From the NCBI RefSeq assembly GCF_027052235.1, contig NZ_JALUFF010000019.1, forward strand, positions 1-51,691: a stretch of 51,691 nt of DNA. The letters are read 5' to 3'. Below are positions 34,213 through 41,974 of the stretch, piece by piece. The number at the start of each line of letters is the position of its first letter. The stretch's first letter is position 1. The stretch is from Thermococcus sp. (GTDB taxonomy: Archaea; Methanobacteriota_B; Thermococci; Thermococcales; Thermococcaceae). The notes below the pieces were generated by a model, which worked only from the letters and a program-made list of their open reading frames with translations, did not search any database and had not been told where the DNA came from. A program made the translations under genes and the position numbers.

Positions 34213-35185
34213 CTTTTTTCCACTCCTTCAGGAGGACGAGGAGGAGGTTGAGGACTATCGGCCCTATTATGAGGCCCTTCAGACCCATTGCCCACGTCCC
34301 ACCTATCATCCCGATGAAGACTAGGGTCTCGTCGAGTTCCGCGTCCTTAGCAACCATCATGGGCCTTATCGTGTAGTCAGGAAGGGGGGAAACGAGGACG
34401 AAGCCGTAGATGGCTATTCCTATTGCGTGGCCGTACATTCCGTTGACCCAGAAGTATATCGCGGCTGCGAGCCATATCATCCAGCCCTCGAATAGGGGCA
34501 CGAAGGAGAAGGCGAAGGTCAGAAGTCCGGCAAGAAAGGCCGTGTAGAGGTCAGAAACGCTGAAGATTATGAAGCCCAGTGTCATGAGGAAGCCCTTGGC
34601 GATGTTGAGGAGCAACCACGCCCTGAGGAGCGCCGAGAGAGTCCTGTCAACGCTCGACAGTATCTCCTCCCCGAGTTCCCTCTTGCTCTCCGGCAGGAGG
34701 GCCTTTATCTGGGCCGATATCTCATCTCCGTAGACGAGGGAGTAGTAGAATGTGAAGAAGAAGACTAAGAGCTGGAGAAGGTACCAGGGAAGGGAAAAGG
34801 CTCCCTTGGAGATGTAGTCCGCGATGCGGGGAATGAGCTGTTCCCTGAAGTTCTGCACGAAGTTCAGGACGTCGGGAGGGAGGGGCAGGGTTGCGATCCA
34901 GTCGAAGATGTTGACGACGTTGGTGTAGAGGGAAGTGAGAACCTGAACGGAAATCAGAATGAGCTTGAGGGCGAGGGCACCGCCCACTGCTATCATGAGG
35001 AGACTTATCGCTAAGGCGGATTCCCTCTTTCCAAGCTTCTCCTCCAAGCGTTCCTGAAGGGGGTAGAAGACGTAGGCCAGCACAAAGCCGAAGAATATGG
35101 CCGTAACTAGAGGCTGGACTACCCTCCAAGAGAGGTAGAGCACGAGGAAAACTGTCGAGGCCCAGACGAGTTCCTCAGTTCTCAT
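34148..35185 (-). CDS. AI-2E/PerM-family permease
   Basis: 345 residues with about eight membrane segments. Family features: FFGFVLAYVFYPLQERLEEKLG early on, a soluble middle with RELGEEILSSVDRTLSALLRAWLLLNIAKG, and the late DYTIRPMMVAKDAELDETLVFIGMIGGTWAMG. Some relatives act as Na+/H+ antiporters or exporters; the substrate is unknown here. ATG 35185 is likely leaderless with a TATA box at 35209-35219. The last ~21 residues are Pro/Ser-rich and lie antisense to the nicotinamidase 3' end. Confidence 0.85.
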   Translation of the reverse strand: MRTEELVWASTVFLVLYLSWRVVQPLVTAIFFGFVLAYVFYPLQERLEEKLGKRESALAISLLMIAVGGALALKLILISVQVLTSLYTNVVNIFDWIATLPLPPDVLNFVQNFREQLIPRIADYISKGAFSLPWYLLQLLVFFFTFYYSLVYGDEISAQIKALLPESKRELGEEILSSVDRTLSALLRAWLLLNIAKGFLMTLGFIIFSVSDLYTAFLAGLLTFAFSFVPLFEGWMIWLAAAIYFWVNGMYGHAIGIAIYGFVLVSPLPDYTIRPMMVAKDAELDETLVFIGMIGGTWAMGLKGLIIGPIVLNLLLVLLKEWKKVTEFSLRPSSSPQGPSPRPPV

Positions 35186-35193
35186 CTCAGAAA

Positions 35194-35219
35194 GTTTATT
35201 TGGCCAACGTATAAAAAGC
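35194..35219. promoter_or_regulatory. interlocked divergent promoters around TTGGCCAA
   Basis: GTTTATTTGG (35194-35203) suits the plus-strand gene at 35233. On the minus strand CTTTTTATACG (35209-35219) suits the permease at 35185. Between them lies the perfect palindrome TTGGCCAA (35200-35207). Each TATA box lies in the path of the other polymerase, so the promoters probably exclude each other. Confidence 0.5.
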
Positions 35220-35232
35220 TCCCGGTGGGAGC

Positions 35233-35550
35233 ATGGAGGCCGAGCTGAAGGAGAGGTTTGAGCTCTACATTGAGAGGGGCGACAGGCTGACGGAAGAGAG
35301 GAAATATGAGGAGGCCTTTGATGCATATCTTGAGGCCCTCATAACCCTCGCCAGTTTGAGGGTTTACGCGGACACGGGAATGCTCGTTCCAGCGGAGAGG
35401 CTGATAGGCTTCCTGGGGAAGTATCCGAGACTTGAGGAGGCCTTGAGAAGGTTCTCAGGAGTGAGGGGCGGTGAGAAAGAGGCAAGGGCTTTAAGGGAAG
35501 AGCTCGAAAGGCTCAGGGGCATGATGAGTTTGCCGAGTTCCGAGCGGTGA
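35233..35550 (+). CDS. small helical hypothetical protein
   Basis: 105 residues, all helical. The start AELKERFELYIERGDRLTEERKYEEAFDAYLEALITLASLRVYADTG looks like a TPR/HEPN-type helical hairpin. ATG 35233 follows GGTGGGAGC. No catalytic motif (no Rx4-6H), so a HEPN RNase is not supported. Unknown function. Confidence 0.7.
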   Translation: MEAELKERFELYIERGDRLTEERKYEEAFDAYLEALITLASLRVYADTGMLVPAERLIGFLGKYPRLEEALRRFSGVRGGEKEARALREELERLRGMMSLPSSER

Positions 35551-35556
35551 GGAGCC

Positions 35557-35937
35557 TCAGGGACTGACCCCGATCAGCTCGTTCCCCGTTTCCGTGCACT
35601 CCTCAACGGCTTTCCTTATGGTTCTCGCCAATCCGGGGCCGGTTTTCAAAACAAGCCTCAGCTTTCCCCTCTTTGTTTTGAAGAACATCTCAAGGACACT
35701 GCTGAGGCGGTGGTATTTCAGCGATGGCCTTCCCCGGACGAAGATTAGCCTCCCCTTTCCGTTTACGCTCACCTCGATTGAGGTGCCGTTGAAGAAGAGC
35801 GAGAAACAGGGGGTTCCGGAGGTTATCTCCTCGCCTTCCAGATAAGCCCTTCCCCTGGCCGTCCCGAGGTACACCGAGGAGGACACGCTGTCGAGGTAGC
35901 TCCCCAAAGCTTCATAAACCGGGGCTTCCCTATACAC
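35557..35937 (-). CDS. hypothetical protein
   Basis: 126 residues from GTG 35937, four bases after GGTGAT. ATG 35943 and GTG 35952 are in frame. Alternating hydrophobic and charged residues suggest beta strands (GTSIEVSVNGKGRLIFVRG), with a C-terminal helix GLARTIRKAVEECTETGNELIG. No family recognised. Converges with the small helical gene at 35233. Confidence 0.65.
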   Translation of the reverse strand: MYREAPVYEALGSYLDSVSSSVYLGTARGRAYLEGEEITSGTPCFSLFFNGTSIEVSVNGKGRLIFVRGRPSLKYHRLSSVLEMFFKTKRGKLRLVLKTGPGLARTIRKAVEECTETGNELIGVSP

Positions 35938-36001
35938 GGACATCACCTGCATAAGTTGGGCGTGGTGATATTTGGGTAATTACCCGTTAACGGTGGTTTC
36001 C

Positions 36002-36685
36002 ATGAGGATAGTGTCGGCCGACACGGGCGGTGCCCTTCTGGATGAGAACTATGAGCCGATCGGGCTGATAGCAACGGCTGCGGTGCTGGTGGAAAAGCCC
36101 TACAGAACCGCAACGCTGAGCAGGGTGAGGTACGCGGATCCATTCAACTACGACATGAGCGGAAGGCAGGCGATAAGGGACGAAGCTCTCTTGGCAGTCG
36201 AGCTCGCGAGGGAAGTTAAGCCGGATGTTGTTCACCTCGACTCGACAATAGGCGGAATAGAGCTCAGGAAGCTCGACGAGCCGACGATAGATGCACTCAC
36301 GATAACCGACCGGGGAAAGGAGGTCTGGAAGGACCTTGCCAAGGAACTCCAACCCCTCGCCAAGAGGTTCTGGGAGGAGACGGGGATAGAGATAGTCGCC
36401 ATAGGGAAGTGGAGCGTCCCGGTGAGGATAGCGGAGATATACTCCGGGATATACACGGCGAAGTGGGCGATCGACTACGCGAGGGAGAACGGGAAAGTTA
36501 TGGTGGGCCTTCCCCGCTATATGAAGGTCGAGATAAGGCCGGGAAAAATCTACGGTGAAAGCCTCGATCCCAGAGAAGGCGGTCTCTTCGGGGAAATAAA
36601 AGCTGAAACGGACGGAATATGCTGGGAGCTTTACCCTAATCCCCTCGTGAGGAGGTACATGGTGCTGGAAGTATGGGAAGAATAA
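36002..36685 (+). CDS. DUF4152 family protein
   Basis: 227 residues matching the Thermococcales DUF4152 family over the full length. The N-terminus RIVSADTGGALLDENYEPIG, the acidic HLDSTIGGIELRKLDEP and the end GICWELYPNPLVRRYMVLEVW are typical. The fold is reported to resemble RNase H-like nucleases in structures of relatives; conserved Asp residues (SADTGG, HLDSTIG) would fit, but activity is unproven. ATG 36002 follows ACGGTGGTTTCC. Confidence 0.8.
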   Translation: MRIVSADTGGALLDENYEPIGLIATAAVLVEKPYRTATLSRVRYADPFNYDMSGRQAIRDEALLAVELAREVKPDVVHLDSTIGGIELRKLDEPTIDALTITDRGKEVWKDLAKELQPLAKRFWEETGIEIVAIGKWSVPVRIAEIYSGIYTAKWAIDYARENGKVMVGLPRYMKVEIRPGKIYGESLDPREGGLFGEIKAETDGICWELYPNPLVRRYMVLEVWEE

Positions 36686-36689
36686 GGGG

Positions 36690-38597
36690 CTAAGCCCCCT
36701 TCTCCAGCTCGCTCGGGAACTTTATGGCGTCGAAGGGGCACGTCTGGTTGCAGACGCCACAGCCCGTACAGAGCAGGCTGTCTATCCTAACTTTCCTCTT
36801 CTCCGGGTCGTAAACGAGCGCTGGACAGCCGGTTAGGAGTATGCACGCCTTACAGCCGGTGCACTTCTCCTCAATGACGAGCGGTATCTCCCCTATTTCA
36901 CCGCGCCTTATCACCGGGATTACGCACTCGCGCCTCGCTATAATCACAGCAGGCCCCTCAACCTGCATTGCCTCCTTTATAGCGTCTCTCGTCTGCTTGA
37001 GGTCGTAGGGGTCAACTGTCTTGACGTACTTCACGCCGAGAGCTTTAACGAGAGCCTCTATGTCTATCTCGTTGAACTTCCTGCCGGTTTCGCTTCCGCC
37101 CGTTCCCGGGTGGGGCTGGTGGCCGGTCATTGCCGTTGTCCTGTTGTCGAGTATCATCACTAGAACGTTCAGGTTCTTGTAGACGGCATCGATTAAAGGC
37201 TGGATCCCGTTGTGGAAGAATGTGGAGTCGCCTATCGTCGCTATTATCTTCTTGTCCATGACGACGCTCTGCCCGTTCGCTAAACTTATGCTCGCGCCCA
37301 TGACGAACTCCGTCCAGATGGCTTCAAGCGGTGGGAGGAGCGATAACGCGTAGCAACCTATGTCTCCGTGTATGGGGACCTTGTAACGGCCGAGCTTCAG
37401 GTCGCGGAGCGCATCCAAGGCGGCCCTGTAGGAACCGCGATGGGGACAGCCTGGGCACATCACAGGAGGCCTCTTTGGAGCCAAGCTTTCGGCAAACTTT
37501 ACCTCCTCGGGCTTCTCGTAGGTCTCTCCTTCCTCGCCGATGAGCCTTAAGAGCGCGTTCCTTACGAGACTCGGGGTGAGCTCGCCCTCAAGGGGCAAAT
37601 GCCCGGTCCTCTTGCCGTATATCGGGACGTTTAGGCCGGCCTCGTAGGCGGCTATCTTGACCTCTTCCTCAAGGAAAGGCGCGCCGTCCTCGATTACTAT
37701 CGCGTACTCAATCGTCTTCAGGAAGTCAGTAACCAGCTTCCTCGGGAGCGGATGGGGCGTTGATAGCTTGAGAACCTTGAAGTCCGCGTTTATCTTTGGC
37801 AGAATCTCTCTAACGTAGTTGTAGGGCGCTCCCTCGACGATTATTCCGATTTTTCCGCTCCCCTCGACCCAGTTGAAGGGCATTGAGTTGAACTCCTCCT
37901 CTATCTTCGCCAGCGTCTCGTTGAGCCACTTGTGCCTCTTCCTGTTGCCCTCCATGCTCGCCCTTACATAGCGCTCTATGTCCTTCTTGAAGACGGGCTT
38001 TCTGTCGAGCTCGACGAACTCGCCGACCTCAACATCTGCGGTCGTGTGGTTAACCCTCGTTGTCGTGCGGAAGATTACCGGAACCTTGTACCTCTCGCTT
38101 AGCTCGTAGGCGTACTTTATGAGGTCGTGGGCCTCCTGCGGGTCGGCAGGTTCAAGAACTGGCAGGAGAGAAATTTTACCGTAATACCGATCGTCCTGCT
38201 CCGTCTGGCTGGTGTGCGGTCCGGGGTCGTCGGCAACGAGAATTACAAGACCGCCCTCAACGCCAGAGTAGGCCAAACTCATGAGCGGGTCGGCGGCGAC
38301 GTTTAAGCCGACGCACTTCATCGTTACTAGAGCCCTCAACCCGGTGTAGGCAACTCCCGCCGCTTCCTCCAAGGCCACTTTCTCGTTCGGTGCCCACTCG
38401 GCAAAAACCTCGGGTTTAAGCCTTGCTATGGTCTCAATAACTTCTGTTGACGGCGTTCCGGGGTAGCCAGTCGCGAAGACAACGCCGCTTTCAAGCGCCC
38501 CGTAGGCTATGGCCTCGTTGCCCATGAGAAGCTTTTTTTCGCGCCTCTCAGCTTTTACCTCCACCGAATCAGAAGGGTGAGCTTTAACGGCCTCCAT
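36690..38597 (-). CDS. iorA: indolepyruvate ferredoxin oxidoreductase, alpha subunit
   Basis: 635 residues, full length. Order: pyruvate-binding domain (ATGYPGTPSTEVIETIA... CVGLNVAADPLMSLAY), a middle domain, the thiamine diphosphate-binding domain (GDIGCYALSLLPP... GDSTFFHNGIQPLIDAV), and two C-terminal [4Fe-4S] motifs CTGCKACILLTGCP and CTGCGVCNQTCP. With IorB it oxidises aryl pyruvates from aromatic amino acids to aryl-CoA and reduces ferredoxin. No iorB lies on either side; downstream is the convergent DUF4152 gene. ATG 38597 follows ACGGTGGTGTT. Confidence 0.96.
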   Translation of the reverse strand: MEAVKAHPSDSVEVKAERREKKLLMGNEAIAYGALESGVVFATGYPGTPSTEVIETIARLKPEVFAEWAPNEKVALEEAAGVAYTGLRALVTMKCVGLNVAADPLMSLAYSGVEGGLVILVADDPGPHTSQTEQDDRYYGKISLLPVLEPADPQEAHDLIKYAYELSERYKVPVIFRTTTRVNHTTADVEVGEFVELDRKPVFKKDIERYVRASMEGNRKRHKWLNETLAKIEEEFNSMPFNWVEGSGKIGIIVEGAPYNYVREILPKINADFKVLKLSTPHPLPRKLVTDFLKTIEYAIVIEDGAPFLEEEVKIAAYEAGLNVPIYGKRTGHLPLEGELTPSLVRNALLRLIGEEGETYEKPEEVKFAESLAPKRPPVMCPGCPHRGSYRAALDALRDLKLGRYKVPIHGDIGCYALSLLPPLEAIWTEFVMGASISLANGQSVVMDKKIIATIGDSTFFHNGIQPLIDAVYKNLNVLVMILDNRTTAMTGHQPHPGTGGSETGRKFNEIDIEALVKALGVKYVKTVDPYDLKQTRDAIKEAMQVEGPAVIIARRECVIPVIRRGEIGEIPLVIEEKCTGCKACILLTGCPALVYDPEKRKVRIDSLLCTGCGVCNQTCPFDAIKFPSELEKGA

Positions 38598-38739
38598 AAC
38601 ACCACCGTATGGGATTGACGAAGGAAGTTAAAACTCTGACCTCAGAAAAGTCCCGCTAGAAATCTAAAATTTTCGGTTATGTCATGTTATAAATTAAAAA
38701 GTGTCGAACTAAAGCATCTTTCCAACGATAGGAATCAAT
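38598..38739. promoter_or_regulatory. iorA promoter region
   Basis: AT-rich gap. The minus-strand TATA-like GAGTTTTAACTTC near 38625-38637 fits a start near 38610 for iorA. The remainder (ATAAATTAAAAAG around 38690) is AT-rich with no gene seen; it may include the terminator of the small membrane protein gene. Confidence 0.4.
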
Positions 38740-39009
38740 TCACATATCTAGCCTGCTATTATGAGAGTATTTAGCCCGAGTTTTTGACTCCATCTTTTGT
38801 ATTTTCTCAATCTTTCGTATTCTTTCACTTTTGTCAAGGGCGTACACAATGGCCAGAAAAACTATTGCCAATACTCCCAAGGGTCCAATTATCATGAAGA
38901 ACACAGAAAAAGACGAGAAAAACTCAAGGAACATCCCAATCATGATCAGACCAAAGAGTAGTAGGAGCATATCATATCCATACCGCTCCATAAAGAGATC
39001 AAAGTCCAT
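38740..39009 (-). CDS. small membrane protein of unknown function
   Basis: 89 residues from ATG 39009, which follows GGTGGTGGAA. Two hydrophobic segments (about 14-38 and 42-60) and a basic C-terminal tail (KSERIRKIEKIQKMESKTRAKY). The 3' part is AT-rich. It shares a divergent promoter region with the plus-strand gene at 39095. No family recognised. Confidence 0.65.
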   Translation of the reverse strand: MDFDLFMERYGYDMLLLLFGLIMIGMFLEFFSSFSVFFMIIGPLGVLAIVFLAIVYALDKSERIRKIEKIQKMESKTRAKYSHNSRLDM

Positions 39010-39094
39010 TTCCACCACCGTAAAATTTCTCTCTTTGAGACGTAAAAGCTTTTCGGGCCGAGCCCCTTAAATACCCCGCCCGGGAGCTGTTATT

Positions 39095-39382
39095 ATGAAG
39101 GTCGGAAAGCTGATGGGGGAACTGGATAAGGCCATAGCCCACCTTGAGGTGGCCCTCGTCGCGAACCAGCAGAGGATTTTTGAGAGCCCTTATACCAGCT
39201 ACGAGTTCGCCCAGAGGGCCCTTGAGATAGAGGAAGACCTTAACGACCTGAAAAAGCTCAGGGAAGAACTCTCGAAGCTTGACCCGGAGAGCGAAATCGA
39301 GGAGCACTACCCGGAGAAGGATGTCGAGAGGCTTTTGAAACTCCTTGAACTGCTTGAACGGTCGAACGCTCACCTTTACTGA
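39095..39382 (+). CDS. helical hypothetical protein upstream of MazG-like gene
   Basis: 95 residues, entirely helical and charged (LMGELDKAIAHLEVALVANQQRIF... EIEEDLNDLKKLREELSKL). TATA box CCCTTAAATACC at 39062-39073 places the transcript start next to ATG 39095, so it may be leaderless. The MazG-like gene starts nine bases after its stop and is probably cotranscribed. Confidence 0.7.
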   Translation: MKVGKLMGELDKAIAHLEVALVANQQRIFESPYTSYEFAQRALEIEEDLNDLKKLREELSKLDPESEIEEHYPEKDVERLLKLLELLERSNAHLY

Positions 39383-39391
39383 GGTGATCGT

Positions 39392-39718
39392 ATGGACTTC
39401 AGGGAGCTTGAGAAAAAGCTGGTGACCTTTAGAGACGCAAGGGGCTGGAAGAAGTACCATACTCCAAAGAACCTTGCAATATCGGCGGTGGTTGAGCTCG
39501 GCGAGCTCCTTCAGCACTTCCAGTGGGCGAGTAACGAGGAGATACTGAAGGCGATGGAAGATCCGGAAAAGAAGGAGGCAGTGGCCGATAAGATAGCCGA
39601 CGTTATAATCTACCTGACCCTCCTTGCACATGAGCTCGGCATAGACCTTGGCGAGGCCGTTGCGAGAAAAATTGAGAAGAACGAGAGGAAGTACCCCACT
39701 AAGATGGTCGAGAAGTGA
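39392..39718 (+). CDS. MazG-like nucleotide pyrophosphohydrolase
   Basis: 108 residues. The MazG metal-binding signature is visible: AVVELGELLQHFQW (ExxE) and ADKIADVIIYLTLLAHELGIDL (ExxD-type). This matches the short RS21-C6/dCTPase-like branch, which hydrolyses non-canonical or excess nucleoside triphosphates to the monophosphate and PPi. GAGGTGATCGT precedes ATG 39392. Converges with the CGP-CTERM gene. Confidence 0.88.
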   Translation: MDFRELEKKLVTFRDARGWKKYHTPKNLAISAVVELGELLQHFQWASNEEILKAMEDPEKKEAVADKIADVIIYLTLLAHELGIDLGEAVARKIEKNERKYPTKMVEK

Positions 39719-39723
39719 ATCTA

Positions 39724-40461
39724 CTAATCGTCTTTTAGTGCATTCCTTCTGCTTTTCAGGAGGGTGAGTACTGGTAGAACGGCCAGTCCAGCGATTATCC
39801 CTAGACCACAAACTGCTTTTTCTCTGGATGGGCTGCTTTTGGGCGGTGTTCCTATTGGGGGTACGTTTGGATAAGCCTTAAACACGGGCTTTCCCCATTT
39901 ACAGGTTATATTTTTCCTTTCTCTCCAGCATTCGAAGGTGATGTATTCGTCGCATTCTCCTGAACCCCCGCAGGTGAAGGTGTGTAGTGTAATCTTCAAG
40001 TGGTTTGACGTGATTATCATGTTCCATTTTTCTATTGTGCTGTTCCAGTGTCCTTTCTCCCATTCTCCAGCTGAGAATTTCCCGCTGATGTTAGGCAGGT
40101 AATTCACAACGCCCCACTGGTATTCTTTGAGAACCTTTGAGAGGTTCCAGTCTGTTATGTTGAAGGGTATCCGGGGAGTGTTTGAGTAGTACTGGTCTGG
40201 TTTTTCGGTCTTTGCTCCGCTTGGAGAGTACGAGATTGTCCAAACGTGTGTCTCGTTGTAAGGCATTATAACGTAGACTTTTTGGATGGAAGAGTCGTTG
40301 AAGGGATTCCACGGTGGAGTCCAATTTCTTAGGGTCGCGTCACCTCTAATGCAGATGCAGAGGTATGTTTGGTTTTGGTCGAGCTTTTCGAGAGCATTGA
40401 GCGCACTAACCGGCTGGAGGAGCATCAAAAAGACAAAAAGCAAGGGAAGGAAACGCTTCAT
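39724..40461 (-). CDS. secreted protein with degenerate CGP-CTERM signal, copy 3
   Basis: 245 residues. N-terminal signal peptide (MKRFLPLLFVFLMLLQPVSA). The body shares VLKEYQWGVVNYLPNISG, FECWRERKNITCKWGKP and YPNVPPIG with the protein at 41278, so they are paralogues. Cys-rich and rich in N-glycosylation sequons. The C-terminal anchor reads CGLGIIAGLAVLPVL instead of CGP, so the sorting signal is altered. Last gene of the metalloprotease operon. Its ribosome binding site (GGTGGGGGTGA) lies at the end of the preceding fossil tail. Confidence 0.82.
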   Translation of the reverse strand: MKRFLPLLFVFLMLLQPVSALNALEKLDQNQTYLCICIRGDATLRNWTPPWNPFNDSSIQKVYVIMPYNETHVWTISYSPSGAKTEKPDQYYSNTPRIPFNITDWNLSKVLKEYQWGVVNYLPNISGKFSAGEWEKGHWNSTIEKWNMIITSNHLKITLHTFTCGGSGECDEYITFECWRERKNITCKWGKPVFKAYPNVPPIGTPPKSSPSREKAVCGLGIIAGLAVLPVLTLLKSRRNALKDD

Positions 40462-40465
40462 TCAT

Positions 40466-40558
40466 TCACCCCCACCGTACGGTTAAGTAATAGCCTACCC
40501 CCGTGTAAGGGCCGACTTTAGGTATGTTGTCTGGTGGATAGGTATTACCTCTTTCCAT
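40466..40558 (-). pseudogene. fossil C-terminal tail of the metalloprotease gene (30-codon open frame)
   Basis: This frame reads ...DNIPKVGPYTGVGYYLTVRWG and stops. It matches the metalloprotease C-terminus (GYIPKVGPYTGVGYYLRVNWG) almost exactly. It begins with an ATG inside the last codons of the 40545 gene and ends two bases before the next gene's first possible ATG. It may still be translated, but the simplest reading is a duplicated 3' end that supplies the next ribosome binding site. Confidence 0.8.
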
Positions 40559-41195
40559 TTATCCTCCTCTCCAACAGCGCAGAGATTAACGCTAGGCCAA
40601 CTAACAAAGCTGGCCCGCAGGTTCTTTTGTCTTCTGGTTTCTGGGCATTTGTTTTGGTGTACCTCATGTCCATTCCGCAGTCTGGGGGCACTTGTGACAT
40701 CACTTTACAGTTCGTTGCGTTAGCACTGCAATTAATATCCAAAATCAGCAAACAACCGTGTACCTCGCAGTCGCTACAGTGGAACTGAAGGTTAATCCCT
40801 TCACTCCAGATTTTTCCGTTCATTTCCTCAAAGCTTCCCTTCCATTTCGCTCCATATGGATCGTGTGCTGTCGTGTTTTTTGTGACGTTCTCCAAATTGC
40901 TCCAGTTAATGTTACTGATCGTGAAAGGGGGTGAGTTTTTTGTCGGAATGAGTTCTCTTCTGCTCTTGTTTCCAGTTATTATAATCTTGAGGTCGTGACT
41001 CTCGTTGTAGGGTTTAATGACGGTCAGGTTATCAACCAGGAACCACTTTTCTGGCGTGCAGTTTGAGTGGCACTCGAAGGTCACCAGCTTCACCGTTTCA
41101 TTAGCCGGCAGGTAGTTGAAGAGATTGACTTTTCCGGCCGAAACGAGCGGGGGGAGAAAAAGAAAGAGCAAAGCCAAAGCATAGAGCCTTCTCAC
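40545..41195 (-). CDS. secreted CGP-CTERM protein, copy 2
   Basis: 216 residues from GTG 41195, with GGAGGTGA eight bases ahead. Signal peptide MRRLYALALLFLFLPPLVSA. The body is Cys-rich (FECHSNCTPEKW, FHCSDCEVHGC, CSANATNC) with several Asn-X-Ser/Thr sites and only loose similarity to copies 1 and 3. The end CGPALLVGLALISALLERR with NGKR is a clear CGP-CTERM, nearly identical to that of copy 1. It therefore looks chimeric: shared ends, diverged middle. Expected location: outer face of the membrane. Confidence 0.85.
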   Translation of the reverse strand: MRRLYALALLFLFLPPLVSAGKVNLFNYLPANETVKLVTFECHSNCTPEKWFLVDNLTVIKPYNESHDLKIIITGNKSRRELIPTKNSPPFTISNINWSNLENVTKNTTAHDPYGAKWKGSFEEMNGKIWSEGINLQFHCSDCEVHGCLLILDINCSANATNCKVMSQVPPDCGMDMRYTKTNAQKPEDKRTCGPALLVGLALISALLERRINGKR

Positions 41196-41196
41196 C

Positions 41197-41277
41197 TTAA
41201 CTCACCTCCACTCTAAGGTAATAACCAACTCCAGTGTACGGGCCGGTTTTGGTATGTTGTCTGCTGGGAGTTAGGTA
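41197..41277 (-). pseudogene. fossil C-terminal tail of the metalloprotease gene, second copy
   Basis: In the frame ending at TAA 41197-41199 this gap reads TKTGPYTGVGYYLRVEVS, again the metalloprotease tail. It has no start codon of its own. The DNA also matches the 40466-40558 fossil closely, including the CCTCTTTCCATTT stretch around the preceding stop codon. Confidence 0.8.
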
Positions 41278-41970
41278 TCACCTCTTTCCATTTGTTCTCC
41301 GCTCCAACAGAGCAGGGAGTAACACCAATCCAATTAGCAACCCAGGCCCGCAGATTTTGTTTTCTTCTTTCCTTGTGTTTTCAGTCGTCTCCTTCCCGAT
41401 GGGTGGTACGTTAGAATAAGCCTTAAACGCAGGCTTTTCCCATTTACAGGTTGTGTTGTTTCCTTCTCTCCAGCATTCAAAGATGATGTACTGCTCGCAC
41501 TCGCCACAATGCCCACCATAAAGGACAACCTTAAACTTGCTTGCTGAGAGTGTGACTTCCCATCTGGTTATTGTGCTGTTCCAGTACCCCTTTTCCCAGT
41601 GTTCCCCGCTGATGTTAGGCAGGTAGTTTTCAACGCCCCACTGGTACTCCTTGAGGACCTTTGAGAGGTTCCACTCTGAGAGATTGAAGGGCTTTGGGTT
41701 TCCGTGTTTGGAAAAGTATCCTTCTTTCCATTTTCCTCCTTCGTAGTATTTGTTGAATGTGTGTGTTTCATTGTACTCGTAACCTATGTTAATCCAGGTT
41801 ATAGAGGAATCGTTAAGGGGATTCCACGGGGGAGATCCAGTAAGACTGTATCCTTCAATGTTGACGTAGTAAATGGGTTTATCAATTAAACCTTCCCACA
41901 CGCTTACACCCTTAACTAATGGGACTGAGAACAGTAGGGCAAAAACAAAAATTGAAAAGCGAATCCCCAT
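41278..41970 (-). CDS. secreted CGP-CTERM protein, copy 1
   Basis: 230 residues. Signal peptide MGIRFSIFVFALLFSVPLVKG. Shares VLKEYQWGVENYLPNISG, FECWREGNNTTCKWEKPAFKAY and NVPPIG with copy 3 (39724). C-terminus CGPGLLIGLVLLPALLERR, then NGKR: a canonical CGP-CTERM. ATG 41970 follows the GGGGGTGATGCT that also contains the metalloprotease stop codon, so translation is coupled to the protease gene. Function unknown; it may bind or anchor the protease at the cell surface, which is inference. Confidence 0.87.
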   Translation of the reverse strand: MGIRFSIFVFALLFSVPLVKGVSVWEGLIDKPIYYVNIEGYSLTGSPPWNPLNDSSITWINIGYEYNETHTFNKYYEGGKWKEGYFSKHGNPKPFNLSEWNLSKVLKEYQWGVENYLPNISGEHWEKGYWNSTITRWEVTLSASKFKVVLYGGHCGECEQYIIFECWREGNNTTCKWEKPAFKAYSNVPPIGKETTENTRKEENKICGPGLLIGLVLLPALLERRTNGKR

Positions 41971-41974
41971 AGCA

